A stretch of DNA of 64,000 nt from Inia geoffrensis (lineage: Eukaryota > Chordata > Mammalia > Artiodactyla > Iniidae), in the NCBI GenBank assembly GCA_036417435.1, contig CM070904.1, positions 40,458,408 through 40,522,407 on the forward strand, given 5' to 3'. Positions 55,785 through 64,000 of the stretch are shown here, in pieces (positions within the stretch are counted from its first letter, which is position 1; each line of letters starts with the position of its first letter). The notes beneath the pieces were generated by a model. That model was not told the DNA's origin. It saw only the letters and a program-made list of their open reading frames with translations, and made no database searches. The position numbers were made by a program, and so were the translations under genes.

Positions 55785-57069
55785 CTCAATTTTCTTTTTT
55801 TTTTTTAATGGGTGGAATTGTGTTCCTGTCTTACTGGTTGTTTGGCCTGAGGCTTCCAGCACTGGAGTTTGTAGACTGTTGGGTAGAGCTGGGCCTTGAT
55901 GCCAAGATGAGGACCTCTGGGAGACCTCACACTGATGAATATTCCCTGGGGTCTGAGGTTCTCTATTAGTCCAGTGGTTTGGACTTGGAGCTCCCAGTGT
56001 AGGAGGAGCTCAGGCCCTTCCCCCAGCTCGTGTACCAAGATCCTGCAAACCACATGGAGCAGCAGAAAATAAAAAAAGGAGAACAATAACAAAGAGTAAA
56101 AAATAAAATATGATTAGAAAACTAACAGATATGTTAGAAAAAATAAGAATATAGGTGAAACACCTATCTGAAGGTAAAACAGAACCAGAATAGCAAAAAT
56201 GAGAAAAAAAAAAAAGCTGGAAAAGGCCTTGGCTGTTGGGGGCAGGGCCTAGGCAGTGGGCAGTTCCTATGCTTAGGTCCCACAGGGCCCGAAAAGGCCC
56301 TGTGGGGTGGTGGGGCTTAGGCTTAACCACAGCAGGAGGGACCCAGGAGTGCCTCTGGCCATGGAGGGTGGAGGACTAGGTCCAGGACTGCAGCAGGCTC
56401 CCTGGCCCTTGCTGGGCAGGGGAAATGCTAGGCACATTCCCCCTGATCCTCGATCCTAGAGGGTTCCTCCCTGTTGCCCTCTCTTCTTCTTCCCCCACCT
56501 CCCTCCCTCCTATGCCTTTAAGACCCACATGGCCAGAGAGGGCCCCCGGAAGGCAGGGGACCAGACCCAGAAGCCCAACAGACTTCCCGGGACTGAGGGT
56601 GGGGGCACTGCCCTCTGTGCCTCCCCAGTTCCTCCAGTCTTGGAGGGTCCCCCCCAATCCACCTCTACTCCTCTTCCCGCCTCCTCTCTCCCTCCTACTC
56701 CCCTAGGACCTACGCGGTCTGGAGGGGACCGCAAAGAATGGAGGACCAGACCTGGGAGCTCAGCAGGCTTCCCAGGGCCCAGTCAGGCAGAGGAAACACT
56801 AGGCTTGCTCCTCCCTGATTCTCCTGCCTCTGAGGGTCCCTCCAGGTGTGGGAACCCCTCCCGTCTCCCAGCCACCCCTCAGGGGCACCAGTACTGTCCG
56901 TCTTCCACTTCTCCTCCCTCCTCTCTCCCGCCATGTCCTACCTGGTTGCTCAGGTATTCCTGCCATGTCCTTGGGCGTTGAGGTCTCCCAGCAGCATCCG
57001 GCAGGTGACCTGGCGGTGGGGAGATGTGAACTACACGTCCTCCCATGCCACCATCTTGACTCCACCCCT
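55785..57069 (-). promoter_or_regulatory. LINE-1 5'UTR with tandem monomers
   Basis: Begins on the minus strand near 57069. A YY1-like caagatggtgg lies 10-15 bases in (complement of 57048-57058). Bases 56338-56936 contain about three tandem units of about 185 bp. From there to 55785 is the ORF1 leader with an AT-rich part. It shares no obvious sequence with the 5'UTR at 5638 apart from the aagatgg start motif. Confidence 0.7.
56338..56936 (-). repeat. about 185-bp tandem monomers in a LINE-1 5'UTR
   Basis: Anchors recur at a steady spacing. ggaccagacccagaagccc (about 56558) and ggaccagacctgggagctc (about 56743) are about 185 apart, with a weaker ggactaggtccaggactgc (about 56372). cctccctcctatgcc (about 56502) and cctccctcctactcc (about 56688) are also about 185 apart. 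ggggaaatgctaggc and aggaaacactaggc repeat likewise. The last unit near 56930 is partial. Confidence 0.75.
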
Positions 57070-58146
57070 CACAATGTTAAAGCACTGCATCAGAATCCAT
57101 ATAAAATACTGTTGAGGTGAGCTAATCCTTGCCCTCAGGGAACTTACACTCTGGCTGGAGAGATAAGCAGTAAACTACTCATGAAAGTTAAATACTTTGT
57201 TTTCATTACTATCAAGAAATCTCAAAATAGTCATTTAAGACATCAGTGAAAGACATGGATTTCTTATGAATTCTGCCAATGTCACAACCTGGCAGACCAG
57301 AGCTATAGTTACTTTGTCTGGCATAGTGCTTTTTTTTCCCCCCACTCTTTCCTTGTTGTAATTAAATTGGGATGCCTTTAGGGTAGACAAGTTCTATCTA
57401 GTTTTCCCATTTATCCATTTATGTTGCCTGCCTGGCTTCTGGAGGCATTTGTGTTGCATCTTCAGGTAAATGCCTGTGTTCGGAGGAGAAAAAGTATATT
57501 TTGAGATGAGAGAGAAAAGGAAGATACTACGGCAAATACAGGAAATCTGGGCCCTAAGGAGTGGGTAAGATTTGGATGGATAGAGAATATTGGACCATAA
57601 ATCATCTTCTTCAAATGGCTGAGTTTCATATCAATTGAAATGTAGACACAAGCATAGGTAGGGACCCAATTTGAACATTGGCTTTATTACTGATGTATTA
57701 GGTTAGACTGGGTTATTCTGTGGTAAGAAACATCTCCAAATTCCCAAACGCTTAATACAACAAATATTGATTTCTCATTTCTGCTACGTGCCCATTGTAA
57801 TAACACAGGACCCAGACTGACAGAAGGATGTAGCTCTTTGAACCTGGGTATGTGAGCGGCAGGGAAACGATTCTTGAGATCCTCAGCCTCCATGTGGCCT
57901 CGTTCTTAAAACTGGTCTGCCTGAGAACTCACCCCTCCCTTTTACAAGTACCCTTGTCCCCTCTTTGAAAGAAACCATATCTCTATCTTATACTCAATTT
58001 TATTATTGTTCTTTTCTCCAAGGTGTAAAAATCTCTTCATCCCTAAAAAGAGGTAATTTGGGAAAGTATAGCTCCTGAGAGAGAATTTTGGGAAAGAGAG
58101 TTCAGCTAAGAAGTATTGAAGGGAGCTGGTTTCAGAATCATGGCCA
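57070..58146. other. single-copy with faint old repeats
   Basis: 57690-57900 (ggttattctgtggtaagaaa, ccagactgacagaaggatgt) resembles an old dispersed repeat I cannot name. Nothing else recognised. Confidence 0.3.
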
Positions 58147-58245
58147 GATACCCATCCATCCCTCCATCCCTCCATCCATCCCTCCATCCATCCCTCCATC
58201 CATCCTCCATCCATCCCTCCATCCATCTATCCATCTTCGTTCCTC
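58147..58245 (+). repeat. (ATCC)n simple repeat
   Basis: About 95 bp of alternating catccatccctcc units. The proline/serine/isoleucine frames over it are artefacts. Confidence 0.95.
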
Positions 58246-59645
58246 CTTCCCTCACTTCCTTCCCAGCTCTCTATACATCTGTCCATTGCTTGATCCATCT
58301 ATCTCATCTGTCTTAAACTGAGAGTTCAGAAATGGGATGTTTGTCACAGGGACACTTACTAACCTATTGGGTTGAATTTTTTTAAATAAAGCACATGTTT
58401 TGTCAGAATGCAAACTCAATTTGGCTGACTGGTTTGACAGTGATGACCCCCTTGACTGTTAGGTTACATGGCAGACATTTTCTGTGAATTAAATGAGCAA
58501 AGTCTGCAGCTCCAAGGTTTTAATGAAAATATATTTAAAGCACACACACAATATACAGGCAATCACATACTCTTTAACTGTTAAACATATGATAAACATG
58601 TTAAATGTAAACTTAAAACTTTGAGGAGATACAAAATTAAGGGGAAACAAAAGTCCTTTAGGGAGTGTGCTTGCCAAAAAAACCAAATTATTTTTAAAGA
58701 CCACTATCTCGGCTTCTTGGCCTAGTGACAAGGCTGGCTCCCCTGTAGGTTGAGGAGGCCAGCCTTCTAGGTAGTGGTTCTGCAAGTGTCCTTGGGGGAA
58801 GGAAAATGGAGAGAAGGACCGAGAAAGAGTGCAAGGCATGGCAAGTTGGGGGAGAAGGTAAAAACTGAGAGGCAAGTGTCACAAAATGGCCCCAGTGGCT
58901 CCTACTGGGGTGGTGGGTGCTGGGCTAATGAGGCCGGGGTTCCAGGCCTGTTCTCTGAAGCCCAGAATCCCCCTTTGGCTGCTGACATTGCACCCCAGCT
59001 GTCTCACCAAGGTTTGTGCTGTCACAGAGAGGACCAGCACAGGTGACAAGTTTGCGTCTTAGCTAAAACCCACCATCGCTAATATAAAAATTGCTCAAAG
59101 CTAGCATTCCAAAGCCAGAAGGTCAGGGATATATCTGTGTGAGGAGAGAAGCCCTTGGTAATACATCTATGGAAAGTGTTTTGCAAACTCTGGTTGAAGA
59201 CAAGGATGGGGAGCCAGGTGTCCTCACGGTGCACGTGTCATCCTACCTTGTTCCCTTGGAGTTTTCTAACATCCAAGGAGGAGGTCCCCAGGATGAAGAC
59301 AGCAATTCCAAGTGGAGACCCTATGCAATGTGTTTTCCAAGCCCAGAGGTGCCTGCTTGGGGATACGCTTTTATTTTTCTAATTTCTGGAGAAAAAAACA
59401 TTTAGGTGCATTGATGTAAACAAACAGTGAAGGATATCATTGGCAGTATATTTTTTTCTTGTCTTTTTATTTTCACAAACTAAAAGTAACTGGAACATGT
59501 TAAGAAACATCGATATGAACTTTTACTGGGAAGTAAAATTGTGAAAATGGAACAGGACACAGGTGTTGAATCTTAAGTAGTCAGAGCTCTGTGAAAGGGA
59601 GAGGCAGTGTTCAGCATGTTTGTTTGGTGTGGGGTTTCTGATTCA
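58246..59645. other. single-copy stretch, nothing recognised
   Basis: Two plus-strand frames of about 90-104 codons (58774-59046, 59091-59405) have no recognisable domain. No repeat recognised. Confidence 0.35.
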
Positions 59646-59880
59646 CTCTTTTTTATTTTTCTTGTAGTATAGTTGATTTACAATGTTGTGTTAATTTCTG
59701 CATACAGCAAAGTGCCTCAGTTATACATATATATATACATTCTTTTCCATTATGGTTTATCCCAGGATATTGAATATAGTTCCTGTGTTATGTAGTAGGA
59801 CCTTGTGGTCCATCCATTCGATACATAATAGTTTGCATTTACTAACCCCAAACTCCCAGTCCATCCCTCCCCCCGTGATT
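59646..59880 (-). mobile_element. LINE-1 3' end, minus strand, older subtype
   Basis: gtagtatagttgatttacaa, tttctgcatacagcaaagtg, tatcccaggatattgaatat and actaaccccaaactcccagt: reversed 3'UTR of a different subtype from the one at 12457. Confidence 0.8.
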
Positions 59881-60114
59881 TGCTCTCTTATTGCCCCACT
59901 GTCCGCAGGCCCCAGGTCTGCATCACATCCTTGGCCTCTGCTCCAGGATTGGCAGAGCTAGTGTGATGGTGGAGGACAGAGCAGAGTTACACTTAGGTTT
60001 GAGTCAGCTAGACCACAGTTCAGGCCTCAGCTCTAATGTCACTGGGAACTTATCCTCTTAACAGTACTTATTATTAATAATATCTTAATAACAATAACAT
60101 TTTCTGGCAAATTT

Positions 60115-60292
60115 GTGGAGTACCTAATATGTACTTAGCACTAGGCTAAGCTTTTCATATCTTATGTTTTTCCAAACAACCCTTTAAAATCAATTCTGTT
60201 ATAAGGAAAGTGAGATTTTAAATCCCATGCTCAGGGTCCCATAGGTGGTATATCAGTTTCCAAAGCCACACTTTTTTTTACCACTGGGCTAG
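60115..60292 (+). repeat. MIR SINE
   Basis: gtagagtacc-like start, tacttagcactaggctaagc, aacaaccctttaaaatcaat, then catgctcagggtcccatagg. Bases 59995-60060 may be a second, more decayed MIR piece. Confidence 0.6.
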
Positions 60293-60431
60293 GTTGCCTT
60301 GGTTTACTTCACTGTACAGTGGGAACATGAGTGTCTCTGTAGTAGAGTTGTGTGGATTCAAGGAGCCGTGTGTGTATAGTAGATGGCATAGTGACCATTT
60401 TAGTGGGTTAACAATAAATGCTGATGCCTGG

Positions 60432-60685
60432 AAAAGCTAATCGTTGATGTTTATTGCATACTTAGTATGTCCCAAACATTGTTCTATGCTCTTTTTGTGT
60501 ATTTGCATATTTAGTCTTATCCTAACAACCACATGAAGTAGGCACCACTATTATCCCCACTTTACAAATGAGGATCTCAGGGCTTGGAATGATTAAATAG
60601 CTTGTCCAAGGTCACAAAGCTAATCAATGGTAGGGCTGGGTTTTTCATCCATGCCATCTGGCTAAAGAGCCCAAGCTCTGATTAA
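60432..60685 (+). repeat. MIR SINE, 3' part
   Basis: tattatccccactttacaaa, tgaggatctcagggcttgga, gtccaaggtcacaaagctaa, then gagcccaagctctg. Confidence 0.85.
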
Positions 60686-60727
60686 GCAACACTGTCTTTA
60701 CTATTATCAATGTAAGAGGATGTATTT

Positions 60728-60772
60728 GTCAAGTTTCTCCAGAGAAACAGAACCAACTAACACACATACGCG

Positions 60773-60824
<52 letters not shown>

Positions 60825-61240
60825 TATATACATGCATAACTCCTTTGATAAAAAGATGATTTATAAGAAACTTTCTCATGCAATTATGGAAGAGGGCAAA
60901 TTCCAAGATCTTCAGGGTGAGTTGGAAAGCTGGGAGACCCAGGAGAGCTGATGATTAGTTCCAGTCTGAATCCAAAGACCTGAGAACCAGGAAAACTGAT
61001 GATGTAGTTTGGGTCTGAAGGCTGGCACACTTGAGAATCAGGAAGAGCCAATTTCTCCATTTGAGTCCAAAGCCAGGAAAAAAGCCAGTGTCCCAGTTCA
61101 GAGACAAGCAGGGAATAACTCTCTTTTCCTTGAGGGAGAGTCAATCTTTTTGTTCTATTCAGGCCTTCAACTGATTAGATGAGGCCCACCCACATTAGGG
61201 AGGGCAATGTTCTTTACTCAGTCTACCAATTTAAATGTTA
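60728..61240 (+). repeat. LTR-like old repeat containing a CG/CA microsatellite
   Basis: gtcaagtttctccagagaaa, ctcatgcaattatggaagag, gagacccaggagagctgatg, ttctattcaggccttcaact, gatgaggcccacccacatta and tttaaatgtta form a familiar dispersed element of retroviral-LTR type, name not certain. It is cut at 61240 by a SINE. No viral genes. Confidence 0.6.
60769..60818 (+). repeat. (CG)n-(CA)n microsatellite
   Basis: Six CG dinucleotides in a row followed by about 19 CA, then tatacatatatacatg. Alternating purine-pyrimidine throughout, a classic Z-DNA-forming composition. Confidence 0.95.
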
Positions 61241-61660
61241 GGGACTTCCCTGGTGGTCCAGTGGTTAAGACTGTGCTTCTGAGAACTTCCCTGGTGGTGC
61301 AGTGGTTAAGAATCTACCTGCCAATGCAGGGGACCTGGGTTTGATCCCTGTTCTGGAAGGATTCTACATGCTGTGGAGCAACTAAGCCCGTGTGCAACAA
61401 CTACCGCATGCCTAGAGCCCACACTCCGCAACAAGAGAAGCCACCGTAATGAGAAGCCCATGCACCTCAACGAAGATTAGCCCCCTCTTGCCGCAACTAC
61501 AGAAAGCCTATGTGCAACAACAAAGACCCAGTGCAGCCAGAAAAAAAAAAAGACTCTATGCTTCCAATGCAGGGGGTGCGGGTTTGATCCCTCGTCGGGT
61601 AACTAAGATTCCACATGCCGCGTGGTATGGCCAAAAAATGAAATTAAAAAAAAAATAAGG
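61241..61660 (+). mobile_element. CHR-type SINE (outer copy) interrupted by another SINE
   Basis: Left 40 bp (gggacttccctggtggtcca) and right part 61565-61660 (aatgcagggggtgcgggttt, ctcgtcgggtaactaagatt, gccgcgtggtatggccaaaa and A-rich tail) join into one short-type SINE like that at 20592. Confidence 0.88.
61281..61550 (+). mobile_element. CHR-type SINE, long form, inserted in a SINE
   Basis: aacttccctggtggtgcagt through gaagccaccgtaatgagaag to gacccagtgcagccag with A11. Flanked by agactgtgcttct (61268-61280) and agactctatgcttcc (61551-61565), duplicated from the host SINE with two or three differences. Confidence 0.88.
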
Positions 61661-62293
61661 GGGGCGTGGTGGAATTTTTTTTCTTTTTTCCTCTTTTAGA
61701 TTGGGGTTCTGTTTTACCTTGTTGATTCACTGTTGTTGATTCTTTTATATTTTTATTTTTCCAAATCTTTTATTTTTCTAATTTTATTTTATTCTTTATA
61801 CTTTGTTAGTGATCTTTCCTTTTGGCTTGTTCACCCCCCCCCCCCTTTGTTTTCTTTTTTCTGTTTTGGATTTATTTTACCTTACTGCAGTTGTTTCAAT
61901 TATAGTTTTATTTTTCCTAATATATTTTTTATCTTTCTAATTTTATTTTGCTTTTTATTCTTTGATATTGTACTGCTCCTTTTTCTTTCTTACTTGCTTC
62001 CCCCCCCCCCACCACTATTCCACAAAGCTTGTGGGATCTTGGTTCCCAGGCCGGAGGTTGGGCCCAAGCTCCTGTGGTGGAAGCTCTGAGTCCAAACCTC
62101 TGGACTAACAGAGAACCTCAGACCCCAGGGAATATCAGTCGGAGTGAGGCCTCCCAGAGGTCCTCATCTCAGCACCAAGACCCAGCTGTATCCAACAGTC
62201 TGCAAACTCCAGTGCTGGACAACATCATAGGCCAAACAACCAGTAAAACAGGAATACAGCACCACCCATCAAAAAAAAAAAAAAAAAAAGGAA

Positions 62294-63179
62294 ATGACAA
62301 AAAAATTTGTTATAAAAAAAGGAGCAAGGTAAAAACCTACAAGACCAATTAAATGAAGACAAAATAGGCAACCTACCTGAAAAAGAATTCAGAGTAATCA
62401 TAGTAAAGATGATCCAAAATCTTGGAAACAGAATGGAGAACATATAAGAAACATTTAACAAGGATCTAGAAGAACTAAAGAGCAAACACACAGCGATGAG
62501 CAACACAATTACTGAAATTAAAAATACTCTAGAAGTAATCAATCACAGAATAGCTGAGGCAGAAGAATGGGTAAGTGAGCTGGAAGATAAAATGGTGGAA
62601 ATAACTGCCAGGGAGCAGAATAAAGAAAAAAGAATGAAAAGAATTGAGGACAGTGTCAGAGACGTCTGGGACAACATTAAATGCACAAATGTTCGAACTA
62701 TAGGGGTCCCAGAAGAAGAACAGAAAAAGAAAGGGTCTGAGAAAATATTTGAAGAGATTATAGTTGAAAAGTTGCCTAACACCGGAAAGGAAATAGCCAC
62801 CAAAGTCCAGGAAGCACACAGAGTCCCATACAGGATAAATCCCAAAAGAAACAAGCCAAGACACATATTAATCAAACTATCAAAAATTAAATACAAAGAA
62901 AAAATATTGAAAGCAGCAATGGAAAAGCAACAAATAACATGCAAGGGAATCCCCATAAGGTTAACAGCTGATCTTTCAGCAGAAACTGCAAGCCAGAGGG
63001 AGTGGCAGGACATATTTAAAATGATGAAAGGGAAAAACCTGCAACCAAGATTACTCTAACCAGCAAGGATCTCATTCAGATTTGATGGAGAAATCAAAAG
63101 CTTTACAGACAAGCAAAAACTAAGAGAACTCAGCACCACCAAACCAGCTTTACAACAAATGCTAAAGGAACTTCTCTAA
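62294..63179 (+). pseudogene. LINE-1 ORF1, broken but long open part
   Basis: The best preserved ORF1 of the three. The start is the ATG at 62294 (complement of the start used at 55784). The N-terminal part is frameshifted with stops up to about 62490. From 62496 to 63059 it is open: coiled coil (LEVINHRIAEAEEWVSELED), RRM-like IGVPEEEQKKKGSEKIFEE, and the C-terminal RVPYRINPKRNKPRHILIKL and GIPIRLTADLSAET. A TAA at 63057-63059 replaces a tyrosine codon. The rest reads on to LQQMLKELL and the natural TAA at 63177-63179. Same role and layout as the copy at 7740. Confidence 0.9.
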
Positions 63180-63237
63180 ACAGGAAACACAAAGGAAGGA
63201 AACGACCTACAATAACAAACCCAAAACATTTAAGAAA

Positions 63238-64000
63238 ATGGTAATAGGAACATACATATCGATAATTACCTTAAATGTAAATGGAATAAATGCTCCAACC
63301 AGAAGACATAGACTGGCTGAATGGATACAAAAACAAGACCCATGCATACGCTGTCTACAAGAGACCCACTTCAGACCTAGGGAAACATACAGACTGAAAG
63401 TGAGGGGGTGGAAAATGATATTCCATGCAAATGGAAATCGAAAGCTGGAGCAGCAATTCTCATATCAGATAAAATAGATTTTAAAATAAAGACTACTACC
63501 AGAGACAAAGAAGTGAACTACATATTGATCAAGGGATCAACCCAAGAATAAGATATAACAATTTTATAAATATATATCCATGCAACGTAGGAGCACCTCA
63601 ATACATAAGGCAAATGCTAACAGCCATAAAAGGGGAAATCGACAGTAACACAATCATAGTAGGGGATTTTAACACCCCACTTTCACCAATGGACACATCA
63701 TCCACAATGAAAATAAACAAGGAAACACAAGCTTTAAATGATACATTAAACAAGATGGACTTAATTGATATTTATAGGACATTCCATCCAAATACAACAG
63801 AATACACTTTCTTCTCAAGTGCTTATGGAATATTCTCCAGGATAGACCATATTTTCAGTCACAAATCAAGTCTTGGTAATTTTAAGAAAATTGAAATCAT
63901 ATCAGGTATCTTTTCTGACCACAACACTATGAGACTAGATATCAATTACAGAAAAAAACTGTAAAAATATACAAACACATGGAGGCTAAACAATACACTA
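63238..64000 (+). pseudogene. LINE-1 ORF2, partial at window edge, broken
   Basis: Start MVIGTYISIITLNVNGINAP. The endonuclease motifs LQETHFRPRETYR, VGDFNTPLSPMD, SRIDHIFSH and SDHNTMRLDI are visible. A frameshift follows NGNRKL at about 63440 (stop 63477), and stops occur near 63547 and 63568. A second open block runs 63614-63964 and ends in a stop after YRKKL. The reverse transcriptase would lie beyond the window. Its end matches the place where the copy at 8688 lost about 60 bp: here the expected ggaggctaaacaatacacta is present. Confidence 0.9.

Larger units (their letters stand above)
51362..57069 (-). mobile_element. LINE-1 with complete 5' end but no 3' end
   Basis: Read on the minus strand: 5'UTR (57069-55785), ORF1 (55784-54893), ORF2 (54835 down to 51362). 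ORF2 stops at aggttcctcaaaaaaa, about 360 bp before its normal end, and the whole 3'UTR and tail are absent. I found no target duplication joining 51340-51361 with 57070-57100. Both ORFs are broken. Losing the 3' rather than the 5' end is opposite to the usual LINE-1 pattern. Confidence 0.88.
61661..64000 (+). mobile_element. LINE-1, 5'-truncated in its 5'UTR, runs off the window
   Basis: Partial 5'UTR (about 61667-62293), ORF1 (62294-63179) and the start of ORF2 (63238 onward). The 5'UTR remnant has two poly-C runs of 12-13 and a T-rich tract. Its ORF1 leader (cagaccccagggaatatcag) matches the complement of the minus-strand copy at 55930, so these two share a 5'UTR type. It starts directly behind the A-rich tail of the outer SINE. 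Confidence 0.88.

Noticed and set aside
56425..57120. Proline-rich frames of up to 150 codons
   Set aside because: They are shadows of the monomeric GC-rich LINE-1 5'UTR on the opposite strand.
58088..58321. Repetitive PSIPPSI-type or DGWMEGW-type protein
   Set aside because: Pure translation of the (ATCC)n microsatellite.
59091..59405. 104-codon frame, plus strand
   Set aside because: No domain, no splice context I trust, and within the size range expected by chance. Kept only as an unrecognised stretch.

Overview
This is mammalian nuclear DNA, almost certainly from a whale or dolphin. About a dozen copies of the tRNA-derived CHR-type SINE of the whale/hippo/ruminant group are present (5' end reads gggcttccctggtggcgcag, with pol III A and B boxes), many near-identical and still flanked by clear target-site duplications. 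I saw no BovB or Bov-tA, which argues against a ruminant. Around these lie LINE-1 copies of several ages plus ancient mammalian repeats (MIR, L2, MER5A, MER20, MaLR LTRs). I find no complete protein-coding gene and no rRNA, functional tRNA or CRISPR array. Apart from LINE-1 pseudogenes, the window is intergenic or intronic. Layout: 1-5,150 holds an inverted (twin-primed) LINE-1, a short LINE-1 3' end, MIR/L2 and two adjacent SINEs. From 5,285 to 12,835 there is a composite LINE-1: an ORF2 fragment, then a whole LINE-1 (5'UTR, dead ORF1, dead ORF2, 3'UTR), all inside one pair of 15-bp duplications. From 12,851 to 33,000 there is mostly single-copy DNA with scattered L2, MIR, MER20, MaLR and SINEs, a short interstitial telomere-like tract and a perfect 27-bp inverted repeat. 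From about 33,040 to 33,540 lies the one convincing regulatory locus outside transposons: a CpG island with a DR1 nuclear-receptor motif, a YY1-like site and good splice donors, the best candidate for a gene or lncRNA promoter on the + strand. From 34,700 to 51,360 there are nested old LINE-1s, LTRs, MIRs and SINEs. From 51,362 to about 57,069 there is a minus-strand LINE-1 with an entire 5'UTR but no 3' end; its 5'UTR contains about 185-bp tandem monomers. From 57,070 to 61,660 there are simple repeats, MIRs, an LTR-like element with a CG/CA microsatellite, and a SINE inserted in a SINE. From 61,661 to the window edge there is a third LINE-1 (+ strand) cut off in ORF2. How the parts interact: LINE-1 encodes an RNA-binding ORF1 protein and an endonuclease/reverse transcriptase (ORF2); the SINEs have no proteins and depend on that machinery, which is why both show A-rich tails and target-site duplications. 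All three long LINE-1 copies here carry stops, frameshifts or catalytic changes, so none looks able to move now. Family names are from memory of consensus sequences and boundaries are read by eye (about +/-10 bp where duplications are clear, +/-50 bp for old repeats).
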